64,000 nt of DNA, taken from NCBI RefSeq assembly GCF_024129435.1, contig NZ_JAMXXN010000004.1, positions 124,001 to 188,000 on the forward strand, in the 5' to 3' direction. The notes under the pieces were generated by a model. That model made no database searches, was not told the DNA's origin, and saw only the letters and a list, made by a program, of their open reading frames with translations. Of this stretch, positions 1 to 8,582 are shown in pieces; within the stretch, counting starts at the first letter, position 1, and each line of letters starts with the position of its first letter. This stretch comes from Acinetobacter lwoffii (lineage in GTDB: Bacteria; Pseudomonadota; Gammaproteobacteria; Pseudomonadales; Moraxellaceae). Position numbers and translations under genes: made by a program.

Positions 1-126
1 AGTGAAGATGCATTAATTAATGCATTAACTACCCATACCAGTTTAATTAAACGTCCAATCTTGGCGACCTCTACAGGATTTATTGCCGGTTTTGATGAAA
101 CAGCTTATCGTGGCTTAGCCCGCTAA
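1..126 (+). CDS. ArsC/Spx-family reductase-like protein, C-terminal end (partial)
   Basis: The window opens inside a plus-strand reading frame that gives 41 residues before a TAA stop. The tail contains SLIKRPIL followed by IAGFD and a Tyr-xx-Leu ending. This matches the end of ArsC/YffB/Spx-like thioredoxin-fold proteins, where the 'IKRPxL' strand carries the cis-proline of the fold. The catalytic cysteine region lies outside the window, so arsenate reductase cannot be told from a YffB-type protein. A bidirectional hairpin terminator follows 25 bases later. Confidence 0.6.
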   Translation, partial: SEDALINALTTHTSLIKRPILATSTGFIAGFDETAYRGLAR

Positions 127-150
127 TATCATGTATTGAATAACACTCAT

Positions 151-180
151 AAAAAAAGCCTGACATCGGTCAGGCTTTTG
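151..180. terminator. Bidirectional intrinsic terminator
   Basis: AAAAGCCTGAC and GTCAGGCTTTT pair around an ATCG loop. A-run and T-run flanks on both sides suit termination of the ArsC-like gene (plus) and the DUF2147 gene (minus), which converge here. Confidence 0.85.
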
Positions 181-199
181 TATATCTGCTTAAAATAAA

Positions 200-637
200 T
201 TAGTTGGCACGAATCCAGGTCTGGTTACGACCCAATGCCGCTACGCCGATGAAACCACGTAGCTCAAGTTTCTTGCCACCGTCTGCCAGCTGGCCTTTCA
301 ACTTATAGGTTTTACCAGATTGCGGATCTAGGATCGAACCGCTGTCATAACTGGTACCACCAGCATTTTTCAGACCTTTAACAATAGTCAAGCCTTTCAG
401 AGATTTGTTGTGATATGGACCTTCACATTTCTTGCAGGCATTTTCTTCACCTGGAGTTAACACCGACTGAATGCTGGCTGACAAAGTACCATTCTTTTGT
501 TCAGTGAATTTAACCATCGCCTTCGGCTGCTTGGTTTTATCATCAATGGTTTTCCATACCGTGCCATTTAAAGGATCCGCGGCATTAGCCAGTGCAGATA
601 AGCCTAGTAGTCCTAACGTAAGCGCTATTTTTTTCAT
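200..637 (-). CDS. DUF2147 family secreted protein
   Basis: The 145-residue product starts with a Sec signal peptide (MKKIALTLGLLGLSALANA, cleavage expected near residue 19-20). The mature part matches the DUF2147 family: an N-terminal GTVWKT segment, a CxxC pair (Cys68, Cys71), a GLTIVKGL strand, then DPQSGKTYK and a final LGRNQTW. Family members are small periplasmic or exported beta-barrel-like proteins of unknown function. The two cysteines could form a disulfide through the Dsb system encoded in this window, but that is inference. The ATG is preceded by AAGGAAATGAAG. The gene converges with the ArsC-like gene. Confidence 0.8.
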   Translation of the reverse strand: MKKIALTLGLLGLSALANAADPLNGTVWKTIDDKTKQPKAMVKFTEQKNGTLSASIQSVLTPGEENACKKCEGPYHNKSLKGLTIVKGLKNAGGTSYDSGSILDPQSGKTYKLKGQLADGGKKLELRGFIGVAALGRNQTWIRAN

Positions 638-793
638 TTTTCTTCATTTCCTTAGTCTGAAAATAGACCCATGTAGTATTAAAAAGTCACAACAATTTTT
701 CAATTTTTAGGTGTGACTATTTAGTGTAACCTTGTAAATATGGTTGGTAAATAATCTACACGATCAATAAAAGCACAAAAAGATGGAAGGAAG

Positions 794-1705
794 ATGAAGA
801 TAAGCCCGCTAACGAAACAATTAATTACAGAAAGCTTTTTAAAAACGGCCATTCGTGCCCCGAGCAGATTCAGTCTTCCACCGAGTTCGATGCGTATTGC
901 TCTGGAACAGATGTGCAAACTTTTCCCTCAGGATAAAACGGTACAGATTCGCTCGCTCCGACTGGCCGGGCTGCGCGCGGAAGAAATTAAGCCACAACAG
1001 GAATCGACCCAGCTGATTTTTCATATTCATGGCGGCGCATTTTATTTGGGTTCTTTAAATACCCATCGTGCCTTTATGACTCAAATTGCGGCTCGAACCC
1101 AGATGCAGGTGCTGCATGTCGATTATCCGCTATCACCCGAATCTGCCTATCCAGAAGCATTAGAAGCCTTGTTTGATGTCTATAATCTGCTGCTGAATCA
1201 AGGTGTTCAAGCCAAAGATATTATTCTGTCCGGCGATTCTTGCGGAGCCAATCTCGCATTGGCGCTGGCACTCAAAATACAGCAGGAAAGTCTTCCACAG
1301 GTCAGCGGTCTGATTCTGTTGTCTCCACTGCTGGATTTAACGTTGACCAGTGAATCTTTACGTTATAACCAGAAGCATGATGCCCTGCTGTCTCTGGAAA
1401 CGGTTCAAACCGGAATTGAATATTATGTGCCGCGTTCGATTGATCGTGGTGATCCGGAAGTTTCCCCCTTTTTCGCCGATTTAACTGGTTTGCCACCGAT
1501 TCATATTCAGGTGGGTTCCAAGGAAATTCTGCTAGATGATGCTAGCCGTTTTAAAGAAAAAGCGGAACAGGCAGGTGTCGAGGTCGAATTTAAACTGTAT
1601 ACTGGTATGTGGCATAACTTCCAGATGTTCAGTGCCTGGTTCGATGAAGCCAAACAGGCCCTGACCGATCTTGCAGAATTTGCCCATCGTCTGGACCGGG
1701 ATTAA
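794..1705 (+). CDS. Alpha/beta hydrolase, hormone-sensitive-lipase type esterase
   Basis: The 303-residue protein carries the two signatures of the HSL (family IV) esterases: the oxyanion-hole HGGAF at 79-83 and the nucleophile elbow GDSCG at 147-151, with Ser149 as nucleophile. A late Asp in ILLDD and His in MWHNF complete a plausible triad. No signal peptide is visible, so it should be cytoplasmic and act on short acyl or acetyl esters; the substrate cannot be read from sequence. The start ATG sits behind a good GGAAGGAAG site. It is a single gene converging with azoR across a shared terminator. Confidence 0.85.
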   Translation: MKISPLTKQLITESFLKTAIRAPSRFSLPPSSMRIALEQMCKLFPQDKTVQIRSLRLAGLRAEEIKPQQESTQLIFHIHGGAFYLGSLNTHRAFMTQIAARTQMQVLHVDYPLSPESAYPEALEALFDVYNLLLNQGVQAKDIILSGDSCGANLALALALKIQQESLPQVSGLILLSPLLDLTLTSESLRYNQKHDALLSLETVQTGIEYYVPRSIDRGDPEVSPFFADLTGLPPIHIQVGSKEILLDDASRFKEKAEQAGVEVEFKLYTGMWHNFQMFSAWFDEAKQALTDLAEFAHRLDRD

Positions 1706-1721
1706 GCATAATTCAATGCAT

Positions 1722-1750
1722 AAAAAGGTCAGCCGTAGCTGACCTTTAAA
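1722..1750. terminator. Bidirectional intrinsic terminator
   Basis: AAAGGTCAGC pairs with GCTGACCTTT around a CGTA loop, between the convergent esterase and azoR genes. A/T tracts flank both sides. Confidence 0.85.
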
Positions 1751-1765
1751 AAGATGTATTAGGTT

Positions 1766-2335
1766 TTAAATGGCCTGAACCTGCTGTAATGCAGTTTGCA
1801 GCGCTTGTGCTTTAACCGCTTCGCCCATGTTCACTCCTTCAGCACGAATCACTTCGATATCATTCACACCGGTAAAGTTAAATACGGTTTTCAGGAAAGC
1901 CTCCTGAAAATCAGCCGGGCTTTGCTCGCCATACACACCACCACGGCTGCTGGCGATATACACTTTTTTATTGCCCGCCAAACCCACAGGACCTTGTTCG
2001 GTATATTTAAAGGTACGTCCCGCTACACAAATCCGGTCAATCCAGGCTTTCAGGGTCGATGGCAAACCGAAGTTATACATCGCTGCACCAATCACCACGA
2101 CATCCGCCTGCAAATATTGTTCTAAAATTTCCTCGCCCAATGCCGTCTGTTCTGCATTCTGGCCCATTAAAATTTCGGCAGTAAGATGGGGAATAGGCTG
2201 TGCTGCCAGATCCAGGTACTCAACTTCAATGGCCTCCGCATATTTTTGCTGCAATTGTTCCACCACGGCCTGAGTCAACTGACGCGAAATAGAAGCATCT
2301 CCTAAAATACTGGAATCAATCTGTAAAACTTTCAT
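1766..2335 (-). CDS. azoR: FMN-dependent NADH-azoreductase
   Basis: The 189-residue flavodoxin-fold protein has the AzoR marks: an N-terminal LQIDSSILG...S phosphate-binding loop for FMN, MYNFG at 86-90 followed by LPSTLKAWIDRI, and SSRGG at 129-133. Family members are cytoplasmic homodimers that reduce azo dyes and quinones with NADH, and probably protect against quinone and thiol stress. Length is slightly under the usual 200. The start is ATG. It diverges from the diguanylate cyclase gene. Confidence 0.9.
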   Translation of the reverse strand: MKVLQIDSSILGDASISRQLTQAVVEQLQQKYAEAIEVEYLDLAAQPIPHLTAEILMGQNAEQTALGEEILEQYLQADVVVIGAAMYNFGLPSTLKAWIDRICVAGRTFKYTEQGPVGLAGNKKVYIASSRGGVYGEQSPADFQEAFLKTVFNFTGVNDIEVIRAEGVNMGEAVKAQALQTALQQVQAI

Positions 2336-2678
2336 GGCTTCGCTCTTTATCTTTGGTTGTTTCTAACAATGCAGGCATTTTAACGATTGACCATATTGAA
2401 ATAATTAGCACAAATAAAACACATCATCCTGAATTTAGAACAAAACTGTATGCCTCTTAACCTTTTTAATTTTGATTAGAACCCTTTGGTATAGCCTAGA
2501 TCACTTATGCTATAGGCAAAGACTGAGCAGATCAGATATCAACTAAATCACAAAAATGTTTTAAATATTGTTGTTTATCAAGTATTCAAACTTATGTTAT
2601 CTTGTGTAAATAAAGCTATAAATATCCAATAAGTCTTAAAAAAAAATCTGCCATAACAATTAAAGTCAGACCGGGACC
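2336..2678. other. Divergent intergenic region azoR / GGDEF gene
   Basis: 343 bases without a gene, AT-rich toward the GGDEF side. It should hold both promoters. A short inverted repeat, GCCTA (2494-2498) and TAGGC (2513-2517), could be an operator, but the arms are only five bases. Nothing else stands out. Confidence 0.4.
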
Positions 2679-3875
2679 ATGAAGCGAATATCGCCTGTAT
2701 TAGAAAAAGTGCTAAGACACAGAATCAAGAAATATCTGGTCGAAGATGAAGTCGTGATGAACTGGCGCATCCTGAAGAAATGCATCCTGATGCTGACCTT
2801 GGGATGCGGAGTACATCTGACCTGGCTCGGCTGGGATATTTTCGTGTTATTAAATCCCGAATATTGGCAATATGTTCATCTAGAACGGGTCTATACACAA
2901 ATTACTCTGAACAGCAGCTTTCTGGTAATTCTATTTCTCCTGATTTTTCCCTGTTATAAATTTCAGGGGAATCAGCTGATTGAACGTTATCTGTCTTATA
3001 TGGCAGTGGGTACTTTTGTTATCTCGTTGTGTCGTGACGCCTATCTCGTCGGGGTGATCAGCCCTGTGGCCACGACCTCCTATGTCTGTTTAATTATGGT
3101 GGGACTGGTGCTGTTCCATCGCACGCTGGTTTATAGCATGCTGATTCCAGCGTCAATTTTCCTAGGCGGATGTGCCTATTTAAGTTTCAGTCATCAATTG
3201 CCTTATTCACCGCTATTTAATATCGATGACAAGCTTTTCTATAATGGTTTCTGGCTGTTATCGATGCTGTATTTCATTTTGCCAATTCTGGCCGTCTGTA
3301 TGGTCTTATTCGAGATTCTGCTCAGTCAATGGCGGCATCGTGAGCAGCTGATCAAACAACTGAGTCAGATTGATCCGCTCACTAACCTGTTTAACCGCCG
3401 TAGCATCAACCAATGTCTGGATAAACTGAATGCCGCAGCAACTCCGAATTACGCCTTGGTCTTACTGGATCTGGATCATTTCAAGAAAATTAATGATCAC
3501 TATGGCCATCATAAGGGCGATGAAACCTTAGTTGAAGTGAGTGCTGTGCTGAACCAGCAATTGCGCGAAAGTGATGTGGTCGGCCGTTTTGGTGGGGAAG
3601 AATTTATTCTCGTGCTTAAAAATACTAGTCTGGAAAAAGCCGAACAAGTGGCTGAGCGCTGCCGTATCGCCATTCAGCAATTGCAGATTTTCAGTGATGA
3701 GGGTGAGCTGATTCCGGTGACCGCCAGTTTCGGGATTGCTATTTCTAGCGCGGAATTACGCCCGCAGCAGTTATTGAGTCAGGCCGATCAGGCGCTTTAT
3801 CAGGCCAAAGCCGGTGGGCGTAATCTGATCAAAGCCTATGCTGAACCGGTGCCAGCACAGATGCAGGTCTCTTAA
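2679..3875 (+). CDS. Membrane-bound diguanylate cyclase (GGDEF domain)
   Basis: The 398-residue protein has about six hydrophobic segments in its first 215 residues (roughly 33-52, 80-92, 107-127, 135-168, 190-214) and then a GGDEF domain. The active loop is GGEEF at 305-309, with DLDHFKKIND upstream for metal and GTP binding. The RxxD inhibitory site is intact (RESD, 296-299, five residues before the loop). It should therefore make c-di-GMP from two GTP and be feedback inhibited. The N-terminal half resembles MASE-type membrane sensors, though I cannot assign the class. The ATG follows a GGGA site. The ligand sensed is unknown. Confidence 0.9.
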   Translation: MKRISPVLEKVLRHRIKKYLVEDEVVMNWRILKKCILMLTLGCGVHLTWLGWDIFVLLNPEYWQYVHLERVYTQITLNSSFLVILFLLIFPCYKFQGNQLIERYLSYMAVGTFVISLCRDAYLVGVISPVATTSYVCLIMVGLVLFHRTLVYSMLIPASIFLGGCAYLSFSHQLPYSPLFNIDDKLFYNGFWLLSMLYFILPILAVCMVLFEILLSQWRHREQLIKQLSQIDPLTNLFNRRSINQCLDKLNAAATPNYALVLLDLDHFKKINDHYGHHKGDETLVEVSAVLNQQLRESDVVGRFGGEEFILVLKNTSLEKAEQVAERCRIAIQQLQIFSDEGELIPVTASFGIAISSAELRPQQLLSQADQALYQAKAGGRNLIKAYAEPVPAQMQVS

Positions 3876-3892
3876 GCGGGTTCAGCTTTTTA
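3840..3892 (+). terminator. Possible terminator overlapping the end of the GGDEF gene
   Basis: GCTGAACC (3840-3847, inside the last codons) pairs with GGTTCAGC (3879-3886), which is followed by five T. The loop is long (31 bases), so this is weaker than the other terminators in the window. Confidence 0.4.
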
Positions 3893-3900
3893 AGACTCGA

Positions 3901-5745
3901 TTATGGATTTTCACTTTGAGCCAGCGCTTGCAGTTGTGCCAGCAATTCTGCCTCGCTAAAGGCACCGGTCAAACGCAAGCCACGAATTTCCTGCTGCTGC
4001 GCATTCAAGAATAAATACGTCGGCGGCCCGAGAATTTCCCATTGGTTTAACAGCGCTTGATGAGAGACATTATATTGGCTTAAATCCAGCTTGATCAGGA
4101 AATATGGCGCAAGCGCCTGCTGTACCGCTGCAGATTTTAAAATACGATGTTCGATCGGCTGACAGGCAACACACCAGTCGGCGTAGACATCAATAATAAT
4201 CTTTTGCCCTTGTGGTGCCCTGTCCAAAATCTGCTGAAATTCTGCTGCACTACGTGCCACATGCCACTTGGCTTCTGTGCTCGCCTGCTCCACAAAAAAA
4301 CGCTGACTGTGCTGATATTGGCTATAAGCGATATAGGGGACGGCCAGTACCAGACACAGGATATATAGCCATCTCAAACCGGTACGATGCCAGAAAATCC
4401 GGAACAGCACATAAGCCACGAAGGTCATACCCAAAGCTAGGGATAACCATTGTAAAGCGGCTTCTGAAATCAGTGGGCGAATAAAATACAGCGCCAGCGC
4501 CAGCATGATAAAGGCAAAGAGCACTTTGATCTGATTCATCCAATGCCCGGCTTTAGGCAGAATCCGTGCACCCAGAATACTGGCCAGCAATAAAGGCGTG
4601 CCCATCCCAAAACCTAAAGTAAACAGCAGTAAAGCTCCCTGCCACTGACTTTGCGTCTGGGAAATAAACAATAATGCGCCTGCCAGCGGTGCGGTCATGC
4701 ATGGCCCCACCAGAAGCGCCGAAATCATGCCCATGACACCGGCACTGACCAGACCGCCTCCCTGCTGCATGGCCTGTGCCCGATCCAGACGATGAACCAG
4801 ACGTTGCGGCAGTTTGATTTCAAACAGGCCAAACAGATTCAGGGCAAATAGGACAAACAGGATGCTAAATGCGATCAGGGTTCCCGGTTGCTGCAACCAG
4901 CGCTGAAAATTCAGGCCGGCCGAAGATGCAATTAGGCCAAGTACTGCATAGACAGCGGCCATACTGCTGACAAAAGTCAGTGCAATCATCCAGGCTTTCA
5001 GGCCTTTACTATCTCGTACAATCAGCGAGGTCAGAATCGGCAACATCGGCAAGGAACACGGTGTAAAAGCCAGTAAAATGCCTAAGCCAAAGAACAGCAA
5101 AAGCCCATAGCCCAAAGAGCGTTCAAGCAGTTGGGCTGACCATTTCTGGTCTTGTGCTGCATAGGGTTCAGTTTGTGTGTTGGCTGATGCAGAGATTTCA
5201 TTTGCTGTAGATTCTGAGGAGTCCGCTGCATTAAATAGGGTATTGTGTTGCAGTGATGAAGTATTCAGATCGAGTAAACGCTTTGTTCCTGATCCGGTAG
5301 CTTCAAATTGCACCAGACCAGACAAATCGGTCTTGAACTGAATGGTTTGTGGCGGATAACAGATCCGGTCTTTGGCACAGCCCTGCCAGCTGACCTGATA
5401 GGATTGCCCCGCCTGAGTCGGAATTTGAAACTTTAACTGCTGATAATAAACCTGGGTATGTCCATAGTTATCATCATATAAATCTTCAGCGGGTGGCAAC
5501 TCAAACGACACCGGTTGGTTGCCCTGCCGGACTTCAATTTTATGCTGATACAGATAATAGTTGTCTGGAATCTGCCAACTCAGTTCAGCCTGCTGCTGAC
5601 TGGTGGAGATCACGCTCACAGGAAAAGCCTGCTCGGCAGACAACAATGCAGTTTCCGCCTGAGCAGGACTGCTGAACAAGGTGCTTCCCAAAATAACCAG
5701 GGCAAGCATTTTCCCCCAGGTCGGGAACTGCGAGTATTTCATCAT
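3901..5745 (-). CDS. dsbD: Thiol:disulfide interchange protein DsbD
   Basis: The 614-residue inner-membrane protein carries electrons from cytoplasmic thioredoxin to the periplasm, keeping DsbC/DsbG and cytochrome c maturation partners reduced. All three modules are visible: a signal peptide and periplasmic alpha domain with Cys123 and Cys129 (GCAKDRICY); an eight-helix core with its own cysteine pair in FTPCSLPM and VGPCMTAP; and a C-terminal thioredoxin-like gamma domain with CVAC at 525-528 (YADWCVAC). Two adjacent ATGs open the frame. It lies 16 bases downstream of an outer-membrane protein gene, so the two are probably cotranscribed. dsbA and dsbB are elsewhere in the window. Confidence 0.95.
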   Translation of the reverse strand: MMKYSQFPTWGKMLALVILGSTLFSSPAQAETALLSAEQAFPVSVISTSQQQAELSWQIPDNYYLYQHKIEVRQGNQPVSFELPPAEDLYDDNYGHTQVYYQQLKFQIPTQAGQSYQVSWQGCAKDRICYPPQTIQFKTDLSGLVQFEATGSGTKRLLDLNTSSLQHNTLFNAADSSESTANEISASANTQTEPYAAQDQKWSAQLLERSLGYGLLLFFGLGILLAFTPCSLPMLPILTSLIVRDSKGLKAWMIALTFVSSMAAVYAVLGLIASSAGLNFQRWLQQPGTLIAFSILFVLFALNLFGLFEIKLPQRLVHRLDRAQAMQQGGGLVSAGVMGMISALLVGPCMTAPLAGALLFISQTQSQWQGALLLFTLGFGMGTPLLLASILGARILPKAGHWMNQIKVLFAFIMLALALYFIRPLISEAALQWLSLALGMTFVAYVLFRIFWHRTGLRWLYILCLVLAVPYIAYSQYQHSQRFFVEQASTEAKWHVARSAAEFQQILDRAPQGQKIIIDVYADWCVACQPIEHRILKSAAVQQALAPYFLIKLDLSQYNVSHQALLNQWEILGPPTYLFLNAQQQEIRGLRLTGAFSEAELLAQLQALAQSENP

Positions 5746-5761
5746 CTGTGAGTTGAATAAC

Positions 5762-6517
5762 TTAGAACAGCACAGAGAAACCTAGGCCTGAGAAGTAACT
5801 TCGATCTGCACCATCCAGATCTACACCGACATTCGCATCCAATTGGACACGGTCGTTTAAGGCATACATGACCCCGGTACCGAGCGCGTATTGATTATCG
5901 ACACTTTCAGCTTTACGGTAAATCAGTTCAGAATAACCTGACCAGCGATCAGTAATGCGGTAGCCTAGAGAAGGAATCGCAGACACTGCCCAGTTGCTGT
6001 CCTGCCATTCATAACGCATGGTCAATGCGGTACTGACCAAGTCATTATATTGATACGACACGACAGAACCCAAGCTGTAAATATCTTCTTCATTAGTGAA
6101 ACCGGCATTGCCTGTTGCAATGATGGCTTCGGCCAGCAAAGCCATACTGAGTTTGTCATCATCCAAATCAATGGCCTTTTTCAGACCAATACTAACATCG
6201 CCCAGACCATCATCTTCTTCGGTCTGGCCATTGGATTTCACTTGGGTCCAGGTCGGGCCAGCCCAACCTAAACGCAATTCCAGATCATCACTGAGTCCGG
6301 TACGTAACAACATATCTGCACTGAGTGTGGTCACGGTCTGATCGCCCGACTTGCTATAACGCGCTGTAGGCAAGCCTTGCTCCCAAGCGACATTTCCGAC
6401 TGGAGTAATTCCAGTACTCAGACCCTCACCTGGTCGATCAAATTCAAAATCTGCTGCGAAAAGCTGTGCACTACAACCGGCCAGTGCAATCAAACCCAAG
6501 GTTTTTAATGTTGTCAT
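5762..6517 (-). CDS. Outer-membrane beta-barrel protein, phenol MetA-like transporter family
   Basis: The 251-residue protein has a signal peptide (MTTLKTLGLIALAGCSAQLFA) and a mature part made of alternating amphipathic strands ending in a C-terminal aromatic (GLGFSVLF), as in outer-membrane barrels. FDRPGEGLSTG near the N terminus and the regular DLELRLGW / VSIGLKKAI strands match the family of putative outer-membrane transporters related to meta-pathway phenol degradation proteins (PF13557-like). Substrate is unknown. GC in the signal region could suggest a lipobox, but the surroundings favour signal peptidase I. It precedes dsbD closely and follows an ankyrin gene by 21 bases. Confidence 0.7.
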   Translation of the reverse strand: MTTLKTLGLIALAGCSAQLFAADFEFDRPGEGLSTGITPVGNVAWEQGLPTARYSKSGDQTVTTLSADMLLRTGLSDDLELRLGWAGPTWTQVKSNGQTEEDDGLGDVSIGLKKAIDLDDDKLSMALLAEAIIATGNAGFTNEEDIYSLGSVVSYQYNDLVSTALTMRYEWQDSNWAVSAIPSLGYRITDRWSGYSELIYRKAESVDNQYALGTGVMYALNDRVQLDANVGVDLDGADRSYFSGLGFSVLF

Positions 6518-6538
6518 GTTGGAGCTCTTTATTAAAAT

Positions 6539-7081
6539 TTAACTGAGTTCTTTGGTCATTTTTGCGCCATGCTTGCGAAGCAGTTCTAGCGTCTGTTTTT
6601 CTTCGTCTAAAGCTTCTGACCAGTTGATTTCATCAAAATCACAATCAAAGAATAGATCACTAATTGAAGATAAAATAGTCATGCCATCTTCATCTTTGCT
6701 ATTTGGATCGACTTTTTCATCCAGTAAACGCTGTACAGCCGGTGCACATGCGGCACTCGCGGCATCCCAGAGCGGGCCATAAATTTCTTCTGCATCCCAC
6801 AGATGCAGATTCACTTTGGCCTGGATCAGTTCTTCCAGAATCTGTAAATGTACCGCCAAACGTGCCTGTTTCTCATCTTCTGAAAGTGGTGTACCGGCTT
6901 CATACAGTTCACACACCTCTTCCCACCATTTGAACAGGCCATCTGACCAGACCGAAATCACCGGGCCTTTGTCATGATCAATAAAATTCGGGTTGAGTCC
7001 ATCTGCCAGCAGCTGTTTGACCTGGTCCAGATTTAATTCTTCGAGTGCTTGCACAAAAAGCTGTTGTTGCGCAGTTAACAT
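6539..7081 (-). CDS. Ankyrin-repeat protein, cytoplasmic
   Basis: The 180-residue product has no signal peptide. Ankyrin-like units are seen at the start (LEELNLDQVKQLLADGLNPN), in the middle (APAVQRLLDEKVDPNSKDEDGMT) and at the end (LELLRKHGAKM). It is acidic and rich in Glu, Leu and Trp. Such proteins bind partners; no function can be assigned. I chose ATG at 7081 over a GTG four codons upstream because GAGCTCC lies just ahead of it. It is the first gene of a likely minus-strand string with the outer-membrane protein and dsbD. Confidence 0.7.
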   Translation of the reverse strand: MLTAQQQLFVQALEELNLDQVKQLLADGLNPNFIDHDKGPVISVWSDGLFKWWEEVCELYEAGTPLSEDEKQARLAVHLQILEELIQAKVNLHLWDAEEIYGPLWDAASAACAPAVQRLLDEKVDPNSKDEDGMTILSSISDLFFDCDFDEINWSEALDEEKQTLELLRKHGAKMTKELS

Positions 7082-7172
7082 GATGGAGCTCACTTTGATT
7101 CGTTTTCGACTATTATGCCGAATAAAGCAGGATTTGTTGTGCTTCTCATAACTATATTTTTGTTTAATACGA

Positions 7173-7196
7173 AAAAAGCCCCGCAGGGCTTTTTCA
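7173..7196. terminator. Intrinsic terminator
   Basis: AAAAAGCCC and GGGCTTTTT pair around a CGCA loop just beyond the stop of the HPF-like gene (minus strand). Confidence 0.85.
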
Positions 7197-7208
7197 AATC
7201 AGTTCGGC

Positions 7209-7574
7209 TTACTCTTCGATATCCGCAGTATCTGTGTCTGCTAGTTCGAGAGCACCAGGACGAACATTGTCTTTTTTCTCGATCACATGTTCCAGACTAC
7301 GTTTTAGTCGGTCAATTGCACCATGGATCGCGGTATCGACATTATAGCCACGGTGATTGACTACGACAGGTTTCAAGCCTGCAGGGCGCGCTTCAATCAT
7401 ACAGCGAATATCGTCATCGCCGCCTTTGGCGCCATTTTCATCACTGAGATGGACTGAAAAATGGGTAATACGTTCGCTGTGGCGCTGGAATTCTTGATTT
7501 AATTCTTCCCGTACATAAGTAATTAAACGATCACTATTCTGAATGTGGTTATCGGTACGAAGTTCAATATTCAT
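7209..7574 (-). CDS. HPF/RaiA family ribosome-associated protein
   Basis: The 121-residue protein matches the ribosome hibernation/modulation fold (S30AE): FSVHLSDEN, a central DIRCMIEARPAG strand, and a helix with GAIDRLKRSLEHVIEKK. Members bind the 30S decoding site in slow growth and stop translation or promote dimerisation. The length matches short HPF-type proteins rather than long HPF, with a small acidic tail (ELADTDTADIEE). GAGGATGG precedes the ATG. It stands alone, with its own terminator and about 1 kb of gene-free DNA upstream. Whether it is HPF or RaiA cannot be settled here, so no symbol is given. Confidence 0.8.
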   Translation of the reverse strand: MNIELRTDNHIQNSDRLITYVREELNQEFQRHSERITHFSVHLSDENGAKGGDDDIRCMIEARPAGLKPVVVNHRGYNVDTAIHGAIDRLKRSLEHVIEKKDNVRPGALELADTDTADIEE

Positions 7575-8582
7575 ATATTACCATCCTCAATCTTTGTAAC
7601 TTTTGAGTGCAAAATTTTTTATCTTGGCACGTTTGTAGCTTGCTGTTTCGCATCGCATTTCACTTCTTCAAATGATTGGAATCACACCCTCCATTTTGAA
7701 TGATGAACACATTTTTGAGTCTGCAGAATCGTGTCCTTATATCTTGAATATCGGCTGTATCTGGGAAATATGCAAGTGATATTTTGGTTTTTTAGCAAAA
7801 GAATAATCCATTGTGACAACTGCTTACTCAGCTCAAAAATGCAGGATTTTTCAAACGACAATTGCGCAACTCTTCACACGATCTAATTTGAAATGTTTTT
7901 TAGTCAGACAGATAAATCGCTTAAATAACACTCGACCAGAAAACCTAAAAAAAGAGAAATTAAAAGTATTTTTTTATGGAAATTAGCTCACTTTTACCTA
8001 ATAATTTATCTTATAAGATCAGCTCCTAGTCAGCCTTACAGTCCTGAAGAGATCATATGCTTTATCATTGTTTAGTTGCTTGTGCAGAACCAGGAAAAAT
8101 ACTCTTTCTTCATTCGAAAATAACAACTTGAAAAAATGATTTTCAATTGAAATATAAGACCGATCAATCTCACTTGAAGAGGTTGAGAACAGGCTTATAA
8201 AACGACCATCATTTGAGATTTTAAAAGTAGCTTCATTACACAAACAGAACAAAGCTATTCAGCCTCAGGCTCAAATTAATTACTAAACAATCTGTATATT
8301 CCCCCCTATTTTTACTGTTTCTCTAAACTCATCATCCTGAATTGAAGTGATTTTATATTTTTAGTTATACATTCAGTCTTTTAAGGCACTAAATATTCAA
8401 CTTTATTTAAAAAAATAATGCTTTAGAAAAGCCTCAGCGAAAGACAATGAAAACTGAGCAAAATGATCGTCTGCATTCAACTCATGAGAGCTGAAATATA
8501 TTTAAGTTAGCGATCACTTTTAACTTTATTTTTACTTATTAATCTGTATGCTTATTCTGCTTTCTCGGGGGGATAGATCTAA
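7575..8582. other. 1 kb AT-rich region without a convincing gene
   Basis: Between the HPF-like gene and the Tsx-family gene lie about 1,000 bases, clearly more AT-rich than the flanks. The only notable frame is a 77-codon minus-strand run (8019-8252) opening with TTG and lacking a recognisable family. The right end must hold the promoter of the outer-membrane gene; AGTTA and TAACT flank an 11-base spacer near 8506-8526. No tRNA, riboswitch or insertion-sequence trace was recognised. Confidence 0.5.

Noticed and set aside
7625..7650. Sigma-54-like promoter near the HPF gene (TTGGCACG ... TTGCT)
   Set aside because: The two boxes are eight bases apart instead of four, and the orientation does not point at the HPF gene on the minus strand.
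8019..8252. 77-codon minus-strand frame in the AT-rich gap
   Set aside because: It opens with TTG, has no good ribosome site, no recognisable motif and the composition of non-coding AT-rich DNA.
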